Numbered from the stretch's first letter, positions 32,090-42,590 are shown. The stretch is DNA of 64,000 nucleotides from Paraspadella gotoi (GCA_051294375.1 CM119264.1:8282873-8346872); one strand, 5' to 3'. Notes: generated by a model not told the origin, from the letters alone. Numbers and translations are program-made.

Positions 32090-32882
32090 CAAAATGGAAA
32101 AAGACCACGATCCATTTTGCTTATGTAAAATTTGTATTTTCTTCAAACAGAAAATATGTTGAAGAAAAACCGACCTCTTCGCTCCCGCCAGCACTCGAGA
32201 GCAAAAGCTGGCGGCCGCCGAGGTCAATCTTCACGCCACTCCCTACGCCGAGGTCAATCCTCAACCCAAACCCTACGCCGAGGTCAATCCTCACGCCAAA
32301 GCCTACGCCGAGATCAATCTTCACACCAAACCCTACCCCACTCCCCACGTCACCCTCAATCGGCCCAAGATTTTTTACGCCGCCGCGACAACCGATCGCA
32401 CCAACTTGGTGCCGGTCGCAAGCGGCGGCGGACGCGAAGACAAAGGGGGCTGGAGCCCCTTTTGTCACCCCAAGGTCCACAGATCCAACCGGTAACCCGG
32501 TTGGATCTCTATCGAAAAACACTGACGCAGTAACGTCTTCGTTACTGCGTCTTAGACTCGCAAGTGCGAGACAGGAGCAAAATTATCTCCGAACTCAAAA
32601 CTCAAACTTAAAAAGGAAATAAACGAAAAAGAGGAAAAACTAAGATTTTTCAAAGACCATGAGAAATCTCTCCAGGAGGATTTAGACTTCCTCCACCGCA
32701 AATCAAAGATTATCGAGATTGCGGTGGAGGATCGGGACACCTTCCTGGAAAAGGATGAAATGTTAAAAACTTTTAAATTTAGCGACGGAGACAGAGTCTT
32801 CGTCGTTAAAAAAAGGTGGCAAAATTGCATTTGCCACCTTCCTCACTGGGCTCAGTGATTTCGACCTCCCGATCCCAGTGAG
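32085..32882 (+). other. Family Z copy e, reference copy: string of ~11 hairpins plus coiled-coil ORF
   Basis: Perfect or near-perfect inverted repeats in order: 32085-32124 (14 bp arms), 32172-32225, 32379-32429, 32441-32465, 32481-32508 (AGATCCAACCGG arms, 4 nt loop), 32524-32551 (GACGCAGTAACG arms), 32557-32570, 32690-32730 (CCTCCACCGCAA arms, nested in TCCAGGA/TCCTGGA), 32778-32810 (15 bp with two GU), 32813-32840 (AAGGTGGCAAA arms) and 32842-32882. A 30 bp tandem repeat (ACGCCGAGGTCAATCC) fills 32218-32340. Frames: MEKDHDPFCLCKIC from 32094; later, in another frame, KSLQEDLDFLHRKSKIIEI and VEDRDTFLEKDE, a conserved coiled coil. A TATA box overlaps the first hairpin. Protein, structured RNA or both are possible. 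Confidence 0.75.
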
Positions 32883-32889
32883 CCCCCCC

Positions 32890-33310
32890 CCCGTCCCTTC
32901 CACCCCCCCTCCCCCCTGTACATATATTCGTAGTTTAATTTTTATTCGCATCATTTTTCCTCGTTATTCTATTTCCCTTTTTTGATCCCCACTTATCCCC
33001 GACCCGATTCCCCAATTTTCTCACCCTCGTTCCCCACCTATCCCCGCATGCATTATCTCTTACCTATCGCTCGCTTAACGCTTTTTGCTCTTTTCTTGTC
33101 TATCCTTTTTGATTCTCCGTTTTTTCATTTTTCAAAATTTTTATCTCCAACTTTGATCCCCGTTTATCCCCGACCAAGTTCTCCGATTCTCTCATCCTGG
33201 TTTCCTACCAATCCCCAATTGTATTCTCTCTTTACCGTTTATCGCTTTGTTTTTTTTCCTCGATTATTCCCCTTCCTTCTCGATTCTCCGCTATTCCGAT
33301 TTTCCCCCCC
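32890..33310 (+). other. Family Z tail: pyrimidine-rich, TATCCCCGACC repeats
   Basis: C/T-rich stretch with degenerate repeats of GATCCCC and TATCCCCGACC. It stays open for most of its length in one frame (Pro/Ser/Phe-rich, YPRPDSPIFSP), and related frames occur in 40996-41250 (minus) and 22078-22460 (minus). In the 21-26 kb copies this tail joins one Z to the next, so it may be intergenic spacer and promoter rather than coding. Confidence 0.5.
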
Positions 33311-33389
33311 CCACTACGGTTTTTAAAAAAAAAAATTTTTTTTCCACTAAAGTTTTAAAAAATGTTGTTTTTTTTTCCCCTTCGAAAAC

Positions 33390-33397
33390 TATATAAG
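33390..33397 (+). promoter_or_regulatory. TATA box of the 203-codon ORF
   Basis: CTATATAAGCG, about 95 bp upstream of the ATG at 33491, with an A/T-rich leader between. It resembles the TATA at family Z and gene U. Confidence 0.6.
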
Positions 33398-33490
33398 CGT
33401 CTAATCTTTTGTAAATATTTCATTATCTCAGATTCGAAAAAGACAAATCGATAATCTGAAGAGAGACACGACCAACAAAAAAAAAACACG

Positions 33491-34102
33491 ATGTTCAGCG
33501 ATGGGACATTTCATTTGTCCGAAAAATGTCGCATAAATTTAATAAACTCGTTATATTCTTACTTCGTGATTGTTGCCAAGGGAGGTGCGTCGTGCGCCTG
33601 TTCTCGAATCTCTCTGTCGTTGGGGGAGTGGCGTAGTCTCGCGTCGGCGTTGGACAACCTGGAGGCGGAATTGGAATCGTTAGAGAATCGATTAAAGAAA
33701 CCAGAACTCGGGCTGGAACCGAAAATTCGTTTTCTCTCTCATCAAATCTCCATCGCTGTTCACGTGAATAACGTTCGCGGCAAACTGTCGCCGGTCGTTT
33801 CTCTCTGCTTTCTCGATCAAGAAGGAGCCAAGGGCGCCTGCAGAACGCAAGATTCTGGCGTTTCTCTGACTCCGAGCGAATTTCGTGCCTTGAAATTCCT
33901 CTCTAGTTCGATCACTCGTCACATTTCGGAAAACGCGATTCGAACCTTCGTGGTGCGATCGGAAAACCGCAAGAACGTGGTCTCGGACATTTTGCAGATT
34001 CTCGAGTCGTTCGTCGAAGGCAAGTCGTCCTTCGGCTTGCGACTGAATCTGGCTCTCATTAATCAGCTCGAAGAGAATGATCCCAAAGTAGATGCAGATT
34101 GA
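33491..34102 (+). CDS. 203-codon viral-type ORF, possible tandem PC4-like ssDNA-binding fold
   Basis: Intact ORF with normal composition, its own TATA box, and a position about 300 bp upstream of the polymerase on the same strand. Two segments have the pattern of the PC4/p15 C-terminal domain, in which beta strands end in a short helix: residues about 35-62 (ISLSLGEWRSLASAL) and 90-145 (ISIAVHVNN, later VSLTPSEFRALKFL). PC4-type folds bind single-stranded DNA and occur in some DNA viruses. The similarity is by pattern only and needs a profile search. A 188-codon ORF on the opposite strand is a shadow. Unusually free of frameshifts for this window. Confidence 0.65.
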   Translation: MFSDGTFHLSEKCRINLINSLYSYFVIVAKGGASCACSRISLSLGEWRSLASALDNLEAELESLENRLKKPELGLEPKIRFLSHQISIAVHVNNVRGKLSPVVSLCFLDQEGAKGACRTQDSGVSLTPSEFRALKFLSSSITRHISENAIRTFVVRSENRKNVVSDILQILESFVEGKSSFGLRLNLALINQLEENDPKVDAD

Positions 34103-36720
34103 CTTTCGTCTGTATGAATACGGAATATAACTGAGAATATTGCATAATTTCACAAGAAAAGATCCTGATGCCATCGCTGAAATCAGAATCTCATACGAAA
34201 GACATTTTCGCCTATCATCGCTATTATGCAAATGGGTTTTTTTGCATACGACCAACATCTTCGTCTATCCATAGGATTTTTTTTTTGCATATGACACGGA
34301 TCACTGCTTTTTTCAGCNNNNNNNNNNNNNNNNNNNNNNNNNNNNNNNNNNNNNNNNNNNNNNNNNNNNNNNNNNNNNNNNNNNNNNNNNNNNNNNNNNN
34401 NNNNNNNNNNNNNNNNNAAGATGAAAATGATGAAATAACCATAATAGGGTTTTTTTTTGATCAAATATCGAGGGTTCTTCACGAATCTTCCAACATATCG
34501 GAAATTTTGGACGAATGTTTCGGTAGATTGATAATTGAAATCGAGGACAAGACGACCACCGGTTCGAATCTCGTTTTTTTAGAAATAGAAAAGACAGATT
34601 TGACCATTTTAAAGATTAGTTCGGCCTTTAACGTGGGTTGTTATCAAAGTTCGGAACCGGAACTGAGATCAAAACGCGCCACCATCAATTTACCCTCGAC
34701 AAAGACCCAAGATGATTGCGTCAAAATGTCAATTTTGGCTTGTTTATTTCACACCGTAGTGATAAACCCGAGCAGGCGGTCTTGCTACGAACGATATATC
34801 GAGAAAATAAATATGGGAACCTTGAAAAATCCGTTGACGATAAATGATATTTCGACTTTGGAAACCCTAAACCCAGATTTGAGCATTAACATTTACCAAT
34901 ATACTAGGAAAAAAACAAAAATGAAAAAAAATGGTCCCGCCTCATTTTTTTTCCATTTAGAATTTCGGGGAAAAATAATTTACAGGGAATAAAAATATGC
35001 AATTTGCTCTTGTTACCCAAAAAAGAAATGGAGGAAAGGCGACATTGCGTTAGCGTGATCAATTTAAGTAGACTCGTGACGTCACAATACTCTCGTCACA
35101 AAGGATCTGCTTTCGTTTGTTTAAATTGTCTTTGTTGTTGTCGATCTCAGTTTGTTTTGGAGAGACATAGGAGACTTTGCGATGAGAAGAATATCAAACA
35201 AAATATTTGTTTTCCTCTCAAAGGAACTAAATTAAAGTTTGAAAAATACTATGCCAAATTTTACCAGGATGCGGTTATTTATGCAGATTTTGAAACTCAG
35301 ACGGAAAGGAGAAATTTCGTCGAACCTCTTCCAGATCCGGAATTAACCTTTGTTCCGGAAAAAATAAAAACAAAATATCCTTGGTGTCGCTTAAAGAGCC
35401 ATTTGAATCATTTAGAAAAAAATAAAGGATGTAAAAGTTGCTCATTCGCTAAGCCATGCGTTAAAATATCTAAAAATAGTGAAATATTGGCCGAATTAAA
35501 ACCCATAGCCTTTTGTTACATAGTTTCTACCACTTTCGATCATCCCGATTACGATATTCCTAAATATTACGTGGGATTAGATGCGGGAATAAAATTCGTA
35601 GAAATGATTCGCGAAGAGATGATTAGATTAAACGAGATTCTCAATAAAAACGAAAATATGATCATGACGGAGCAGCAAGAATTTGAGTTTCAAAACTCTA
35701 CTCATTGTCACGTTTGCGGAAAACCGTTTTTAAAAGGAAATGACAAGTCGGAAATGATTAAAACTAGGGATCATAATCATATTACCGGGTTGTATAGGGG
35801 TAGTGCTCATCAAGCTTGCAACCTGGCTTACGTGAACCCGAATCGCATCTCTTTGTTATTTCACAATACCCAAAAGTTCGATGGTCATTTATTGCTAACT
35901 TCTATAGCCGAAAAAAATGCCAATTATGCCGTAAAGACCATAGCTAATTGCATTCCTAAAAGCACTCAAGAGTTTATTACTTTCGAAATCATTTTCAATT
36001 GTGATTTTTGTAAAGATAAGAAAGCGAAGGGAAAAGATCCCGAATCGAGCGACGAGAGTTCGAGCGACGATGACGACGACGATAGCGATGATAGCGACGA
36101 TGAGAAAGACGAAGGCGGTGAGCTGGAAAGGAAAACTTGATCGCGGAAAGAGAAAATATGAATAAATTGAATTGTACTTGTTACAAAATATGTAAAATTA
36201 AACTACAGGACAGTTATCGATTTCTCATCGGAGTTTACACAATCTTTTAATGGCTAGTAAAAAGATTGTTACAGTTTAATTGTAAAGATTGTCTCTACGA
36301 CGATGAACGAAGAGAGGCACTTTTGCGAAAGGTGTCGAGAAAAAAAAATCCTAAAGAGGTGTTCGAACCAGTTTTCAATTTTTTGAGAGAAAATTACGAT
36401 GAGAAATATTTCGATTTAATTATCGACGGAAAGATGTCATTTCCCTATTCCTACATTACGATGAAAGATTGAGAGAACCGGACCTTCCTTGCAAATTAGC
36501 ATTTTACGACGAATTGAATAAAAAAGGCATAACCGAAGAGGATTACGAACATACTAAAAAGATTTATCTACTTTAAAACTCAATGCTTGGGTCAGCTATT
36601 GGCCGTATATTGCATCATGGATGTTCTCATATTAATGTCGCTTATGGATGCGTTCAGACAACTTTGTCACGGATATTACGAAATAGATCCTTTGTACTAT
36701 CTGACATTACCATCCATGAG

Positions 36721-36786
36721 GTAAAATACACGAATATTTTTACTGGATCGTACTTACTTAACTTATCATACTTTACTACTTTTTAG
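36721..36786 (+). other. PolB intron 1 (66 bp)
   Basis: GTAAAATACA to CTACTTTTTAG. Splicing joins the DPLYYLTLP segment to the next conserved polymerase segment in phase 2. Homologous intervening sequence occurs at the same place in both other polymerase fragments (about 21069-21135 and 27135-27208). Confidence 0.75.
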
Positions 36787-36998
36787 CTTCGCCGTCATGT
36801 TAAAGTTTTCGGGAGTAGAAATATCTCTGTTGAGCGAACAAGAATCGCACATTTATTACGCCTTTACGAAATGTATCAGAGGTGGTTTTTCGGGTTGTAA
36901 TTACCGTAGTGGAAACCGCGATCAATAACGAATGCGGAGGAATTGACGAAGAATAGTCAAAAATGTTCGTTCAATTTATATTACGATTTTACAAACTT

Positions 36999-37063
36999 GT
37001 AAGTAATGATCCGAGCTCAAAACCGTAATAATAATAATAATAAAATAAAAAATATAAATACAG
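36999..37063 (+). other. PolB intron 2 (65 bp)
   Basis: GTAAGTAATG to AATACAG, with an AAT repeat inside. It sits within the motif A region; removal rejoins the conserved Asn-Leu-Tyr of that motif. Confidence 0.7.
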
Positions 37064-37198
37064 ATACGGTTATTGTCAAACCGAATATTTTCCCACGGGC
37101 GACTTCTATTCCTTTTCCGAACCGGAGTGCCAAAACTTGTTGACCGAGATTTTGGAAAAGCGAATTTATGACACGTGGACAGGTTTCGAAAAAAAAGG

Positions 37199-37293
37199 GT
37201 AAGCGTTCTTCGATGAAATATTGTTTTTAAGTTTTTAACCTTTTCTCTCGATTTTCTTTCTTTCGTTTGTGTTTTATTTTTTTCTTCTTACAG
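37199..37293 (+). other. PolB intron 3 (95 bp)
   Basis: GTAAGCGTTC to a pyrimidine tract and CTTACAG. It lies between a GFEKKG segment and FILEIKY; the phase agrees. Confidence 0.7.
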
Positions 37294-37547
37294 ATTTATA
37301 TTAGAAATTAAATATACTATTCCGGAGAAAGTAAAGATATTTTATAGCGATTATCCTTTATTAACTACTAAGAGAAAAGTTTTAAAGTCGGAACTGAGTT
37401 TTTTACAATTAGAACTGATTGAAAAATATAAACAAAATATCGACGCATCTCCCAGACTGATTGCCGATTTATCGGACGGAGATCATTACTTTATACATTA
37501 TATGAATCTTAAATTAGTTTTAAGCTTAGGATACGAANNNNNNNNNN

Positions 37548-38067
37548 ACACTAATATTATTAATGAAGGGTTATTCAAAGAATTTTTATAGTTTAATTCT
37601 AATCTCGAACTACAGGTCTGTCGNNNNNNNNNNNNNNNNNNNNNNNNNNNNNNNNNNNNNNNNNNNNNNNNNNNNNNNNNNNNNNNNNNNNNNNNNNNNN
37701 NNNNNNNNNNNNNNNNNNNNNNNNNNNNNNNNNNNNNNNNNNNNNNNNNNNNNNNNNNNNNNNNNNNNNNNNNNNNNNNNNNNNNNNNNNNNNNNNNNNN
37801 NNNNNNNNNNNNNNNNNNNNAAAGTATAATAAGCTTCTTGATAATTTCCATTTGTAAAATTTAAGTTTTGAATGCCGATTCCAAATCGAAATGGTTAAAT
37901 TCAAACAGAGATCTGGCGATGTCTCCGAGAAACTGACTTTGTTTTACTTGCGCGATTATTACCGTCTCTGGACGATAGTTTTGATAAAATAAATTTTCTA
38001 TATAGGCGCTCTTTTGACCGCTGGGTATTACGTGGGGTCGAACCATAGAAAACCGGGTAGGCATCAT
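37548..38067 (-). pseudogene. Major capsid protein fragment, copy 2
   Basis: The minus-strand copy of 23850-24320, interrupted by a 197 N gap (37624-37820), with a deletion and frameshifts after FNHFDLES. It lies tail-to-tail against the truncated polymerase, separated by only a 10 N gap, so this juxtaposition may be a scaffolding join. Gene X follows at 38100-38400. Confidence 0.6.
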
Positions 38068-38099
38068 TATTCCTCCCTTTTCGGTTATTTTTTCTCAAT

Positions 38100-38400
38100 G
38101 TTGAGCTTTAAAGATGGTAACATAATAATTTTTAATTGAGGCAATGCAAAGACTTACTGCTGCATGCAAAATATTATTAATTAAATTTTTTTTAAATTTG
38201 GAATTATGAAAAAAAATACCTGTTCCTTCAAATGGTGTCAGCTAATTCATTAATAAGATGACAATATAATTTCAATTCGTGAGAATTTTTGATTTGCTCT
38301 GACTTCTAAGGTTAGGATATGAATTCCTACTAAATTTAGTTGATCCCGTCCGAGTTCGCATCCCTCGCACGCGTAGTGCACATAGGGTGCTGTTGATATG
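38100..38400 (-). pseudogene. Gene X, 5' part, second capsid-linked copy
   Basis: Same arrangement as 24340-24640, directly upstream of capsid fragment copy 2, with more indels. Confidence 0.45.
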
Positions 38401-38639
38401 ATATAGTCATATAGCTACTGATTTGAGGTCCCCAAATGAAGTATCCGTGTATTCTGGGTTGTTGTTACGTTGCTGTTGCATGTCTCGCCCCGGGGAATTT
38501 GTGTTTACTAGATTTTTTTAATTGCTTATAGATAAAGAGTAAAATAATTACAATCAAAACGCTTAAGGCGTTTTGAATTGTTGCTATTATCATTTTTCAA
38601 TGTTATTCCGACGAGCGTCAGGTAGGCGGGTGTTCCCGG

Positions 38640-40130
38640 TGGACTGGAAAAAAATTGGAAAATTGAAAACATTTTTTATTTGTATTTCTTGATTAATTTA
38701 TAATTTGTTATCATTAAATCATTTATGCTGATGTGTTTGTCTCTTGGGTGTGTCTGATGCCGCCATTGTTGTTTTGTTCTCTTGTTTGGCCTTGTTTTTC
38801 AGACCTGTAGTTGAAAAAAATAATTTTGTTACTTAGCATGAAAAATATGTTTTTATTTTCATATATTTTAATAAATAAATAATTGATTATTATTTGATTA
38901 ATTATTAATTGTTTATATGAATCACCTTGTGGTGTTGATGTGGAGGCTCTACATTTGAGGTGTCTTGTTGTTGTTGTTGTTTTCTTGAAGGTAGCTTTTC
39001 TGTGTTTTTTCTAGTGTGAGACTTTTCGCCATATATCAGAGATAAAAACAATTTTTTATAATTAAATAATTAATGTATTATTTATTAATTTATTTTATTA
39101 TAATTTATTTATCAATTAAATCACCTTGTGGAATGTGGAACGATTCTATCTTTGTTTGTGGTTCCTTTTGGAATTTGAAGTCGTTGTCCTATACGCAAAT
39201 ATTGAAAACAATTTTTTTTTTTAATAAATAATTAATGTATATTGATTAATTTTTATTAATGTTTTATCATTAAAGCACCTTGATGCAGTTGATTCGATTA
39301 TTGGTTCAACGGATTGTTGTTCTTTGCTGTTGTTTTGCCATTCTGGTGGTGCTGCCATCGAGAATCTTGTTTTGTTGTTTTCCGGCGAAGATGTTCTTAT
39401 GATGTGTCCATGGGGTTGTCGCCCTCTCGTGTCGTCTCGTCGTTGCCATTTTATTAAGTTGAAGATGAAAAATAAAATAGATTGAAAGTTTATATTCGAG
39501 ATTTTTTTTCAAACGAAAAAAAAAAAATCATTTTACCTTAGTAGTTAAAAAATGGACCTTTGGTGGGTCCACGACGCCAGCAACCCCATGCAAAAGCAAA
39601 AAAAAGGAAAAGAGACAGATGGTGGTGTTCATTTTTATGATCGTTGACGATGTTGATGACGACCGAGTGCGGTGCGGTGAAGTGAAGTGAAGGAGTCCCA
39701 GAGTTTGAAAATTTTGAGATAAAGAAANNNNNNNNNNNNNNNNNNNNNNNNNTCACAAGAAAAGATAAAAGAAAGAAAGAAAAGAAAGTCAAAACAAAGA
39801 GTAGACAATGGATCAGTCTGCAGTTCTCCTTCTTCGCCGTGCCGCACGCCCCCTCCTCACCGCCCGTTGGGTTTAACCCCCGCGTCACCGCCCCCTCCAA
39901 TGCCAATTCCCCCGGATCTCCTCGCTTCCTTCCTCCATCATGCATCCTCAACTGCTCATGTAAATCCCTCCCATTGTGCGCATCCATGTCGTCGTTAATC
40001 ACACTTGGCGCACCAGTTGCGATTGCAGTTTCCCATAAACCCATCTTCTGGTATCTGAGGAGGTAGCTTCATTGCTACGGGGATTCCTAAAAACGCTTGT
40101 TTCGATCAAACTTTGATTCAAGTCAATTGA
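38640..40130 (-). repeat. Partial inverted copy of the 5 kb block (right end)
   Basis: The reverse complement matches about 15610-16990, including all five exons of the secreted Asn/Thr-rich gene and the upstream GC-rich stretch. A 25 N gap lies at 39728-39752. Indels relative to the other copies break the frame in several exons. Confidence 0.75.
38720..39632 (-). pseudogene. Secreted Asn/Thr-rich protein gene, inverted copy 3
   Basis: All five exons are recognisable on the minus strand: ATG at 39632, exon 2 near 39450-39265, exon 3 near 39190-39130 (complete here, without the gap of copy 2), exon 4 near 39010-38935, exon 5 near 38805-38720. Many single-base indels disturb the frame in exons 1-2. 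It lies inside the inverted partial block. Confidence 0.5.
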
Positions 40131-40159
40131 CCTTTTTATCGCGATCGGCTGAACGACGG

Positions 40160-40290
40160 AACAACACGACAACTGCCAGAGACGCCAATAAAGTGCCCCA
40201 GTCCAATGTGAACGATTGGAAATTCATGTATATATGTCAAGACTGTTCAACATTTGACCTGATTTGATATCTACTTATATCAACACACCC
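40160..40290 (-). repeat. Possible Copia-type LTR edge
   Basis: On the minus strand, a purine tract AATAGGGGGTG is followed by TGTTGATATAAG, the arrangement of a polypurine tract and LTR start in Ty1/copia elements. No reverse transcriptase or second LTR was found, so this is a weak call. Confidence 0.25.
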
Positions 40291-40990
40291 CCTATTGTGC
40301 CCTTAAACCAAAGAGACCGTGCGAGGGATACGCAACTTATCATGGATCCGACAGAACATAACTAAATTTTTATGAAGTTGGGACACATTTCATGCGAGAT
40401 CAAACCTTTGAAATAACCCTTTACAGAAGAGTTTGTAGTAAAGTCAACGGAGGTGCAATCAAAATTCTTCTTCAAAGAGATATTTTGAAAAAATATTTTG
40501 TTTCAATTTATTACTATGAGAATACTGAGCTGTATATACCATTTCTTGGAAGGGAAACTTAGTATTTTTTTTGCATAATTGTTACATTTAAAAAAATAAC
40601 TTTAGAATTTAATAAATCGACACTCTATTTGCAACTTTCGGCGAAGAGCAGTATCTTTCGGCCACTCTCAATTAAAATGTATTATTTCAGGTTTAGCCGG
40701 TTTCAATCACGACAATCCAATGGTTGTAAGACCTATAGTAGATCCTGCTGCATTTGTGTTCGTTGAGAAAGAAAGTTGCTGTTGATAATGTGACAGATAA
40801 CGAAGCTCTATCATTTCTGTTCGTCGTCGTCGGTTACTACGACGCGGCCATAGTTTGATTCCTATTGTTGAGTACTTTCAATTCTAATCGGCACTCCTTT
40901 AATAAGCAATCTCTCAAGATCTATTTTTTTTTCCTTGATCACTAATATAGAACCCATCTTTGGTATCTGAGGAGAGTGAGCTTCATGCTA
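40290..40990. other. Mostly unassigned; short gene X-like piece at 40690-40760
   Basis: The only recognisable element is about 50 bp at 40710-40760 resembling gene X (GTAAGACCTATAGTAGATC versus GTAAGACCTGTAGTAGATC), after an acceptor-like TATTTCAG. The rest shows no gene. Confidence 0.4.
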
Positions 40991-41250
40991 CGAAGTCACG
41001 AAGTCACGAAGTAAGAATATAACGAGTTTATTAAATTTATGNNNNNNNNNNNNNNNNNNNNNNNNNNNNNNNNNNNNNNNNNNNNNNNNNNNNNNNNNNN
41101 NNNNNNNNNNNNNNNNNNNNNNNNNNNNNNNNNNNNNNNNNNNNNNNNNNNNNNNNNNNNNNNNNNNNNNNNNNNNNNNNNNNNNNNNNNNNNNNNNNNN
41201 NNNNNNNNNNNNNNNNNNNNNNNNNNNNNNNNNNNNNNNNNNNNNNNNNN

Positions 41251-41850
41251 TTTTAAAAACCGTAGTGGGGGGAAAAATCGGAATAGCGGAGAATCGAGAA
41301 GGAAGGGGAAGAATCGAGGAAAAAAAACAAAGCGAGAAAGGGTAAAGAGAAAATACAATTGGGGATGGGTAGGAAACAAGGATGAGAGAATCGGAGGACT
41401 TGGTTGGGGATAAACGGGGATCAAAGTTGGGGATAAAAATTTTGAAAAAAATGAAAAAACGGAGAATCAAGCAAAGAGAGACGAGAAAAGAGCAAAAAAG
41501 CGTGTAAGCGAGCGAGTAGGTAAGAATAATGCTGCGGCGGATAGGTGGGGAACGAGGGTAGAAATATGTGGGATCGGGTCGGGGATAAGTGGGATCATAA
41601 AGGGAATGACATAACGAGGAAAAATGAAGCGAATAAAAACTATCAAAACTAGTGCGATACTATGTATCAGGGAGGGGGACGAGGTTGGGGAACGGAGGTT
41701 GGGGATAATTGGCAATATCGGTCGGGGAGAAGTGGAGGATCAAAACAAAAAAAGACATAAACAATTAAACAATTCTTTCTTGGTGGTGGGTGGGGGAGTC
41801 GGGGGGGGGAAGAAGTTGGGGACGAAGTGTAAATTGGGGGGGGGGGGGGA
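41251..41850 (-). other. Family Z tail (minus strand)
   Basis: Purine-rich on the plus strand; the reverse complement of the tail at 32890-33310. It begins after a 209 N gap. Long ORFs on both strands are composition effects or the Pro-rich tail frame. Confidence 0.5.
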
Positions 41851-42590
41851 CTCACTGGGATCGGAGGTCGAAATCACTGACCCCAGTGAGGAAGGTGGCA
41901 AATGCAATTTTGACACCTTCTTTTAAGACGAAGACTCTGTCTCCGTCGCCTAAAATTAAAGGTTTTTACCACTCGTCTTTTTCAGGAGGAAAGTGTCCCA
42001 GATCCTCCACCGCGTCTCAATATATTTGATTTACGGTGGAGGAAGTCTAATTCCTCCTGGAGAGACTCTCGTTGTCTTCAAAAAATTTTTAGTTTTTTTG
42101 TCTTTCCAAGACTTTCCTTTTTTAAATTTCTCATTTTGTTTTTTAAGTGCAACTGTTTCTTGTCTCGCGCTTGCGAGTCTTTAGGCGCAGATAACGAGGC
42201 AAGTTACTGCGCCAGTGTCTTCGAATACAGATCAACCGGCTTACCGGTTGGATCTGCGGCGCCTTGGTGCGACAAAGGGGCTCCAGCCCCTTTTGTTTCG
42301 TTCGAGGTCGCCCCGCTTGCGACCTCCAGCCAAAGCTGGCGCATTGGTTGTCGCGGCGTATTAGCCGCGACCGGCATGTCGCGGCGATGGATAGTTGAGC
42401 GATGGCGGGAGAAAATGTTTTTTTGATAAAGCGGCCATCGGCGGCCGCCAAGCCCTGTGTATTCGAGTGCTGGCGGGAGCGGCGTCGTTGGGTTTTCTTA
42501 TCGACATGTTTCTCTTCGTTTATAGATTAGACATAATCGAGCATAAGCAAAATGGATAGTGAGTCTTTATCCATTTTGCTTATATAGTTT
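41850..42590 (-). other. Family Z copy f
   Basis: Minus strand, full length. It contains GGCGCAG/CTGCGCC-type, TTTTGTTTCGTTCGAGG and CCTCCAC/GTGGAGG hairpins, a Z-specific TCGCGG/CCGCGA stem, and the first hairpin at 42550-42590. TATA (TATATAG on plus) at about 42581. Confidence 0.7.

Larger units (their letters stand above)
34418..37537 (+). pseudogene. polB: Polinton/adintovirus-type protein-primed DNA polymerase B (partial, frameshifted, intron-containing)
   Basis: Replicative DNA polymerase. Visible in order: N-terminal domain with TQDDCVKMSILACLFH (about 34700); VINLSRLVTSQ followed by a C2H2-like finger CLNCLCCCRSQ (35055-35185); ExoI-like YADFET (about 35280); an HNH/endonuclease VII-like insert CHVCGKPF and RDHNHITG (35700-35800); an Asp/Ser-rich acidic stretch (36040-36115); SYRFLI; a DPLYYLTLP motif (about 36690); IRGG (about 36870); the motif A region near 36990; FPTGDF; and YFIHYMNLKL, after which a gap cuts it before motifs B and C. 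Shifts occur near 34990, 36135, 36240, 36470, 36580 and 36930. Three GT-AG introns at 36721-36786, 36999-37063 and 37199-37293 restore family motifs. The family is endogenous Polinton/Maverick or adintovirus. Confidence 0.85.

Noticed and set aside
32085-32882. Family Z as a microRNA cluster
   Set aside because: Most stems are 5-15 bp, shorter than the roughly 22 bp duplex needed for a typical precursor. A structured RNA remains possible, but not a classical microRNA array.
33692-34258. 188-codon ORF on the minus strand opposite the PC4-like ORF
   Set aside because: It overlaps an intact plus-strand ORF that has a TATA box and protein-like composition, and the minus frame runs past that gene's end without motif support. 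Treated as a shadow.
34418-37537. Assignment to bracovirus, nudivirus or herpesvirus polymerase
   Set aside because: The endonuclease VII-like insert, the SYRFL and DPLYYLTLP/IRGG order and the zinc-finger N-terminus are those of Polinton/adintovirus-type protein-primed polymerases.
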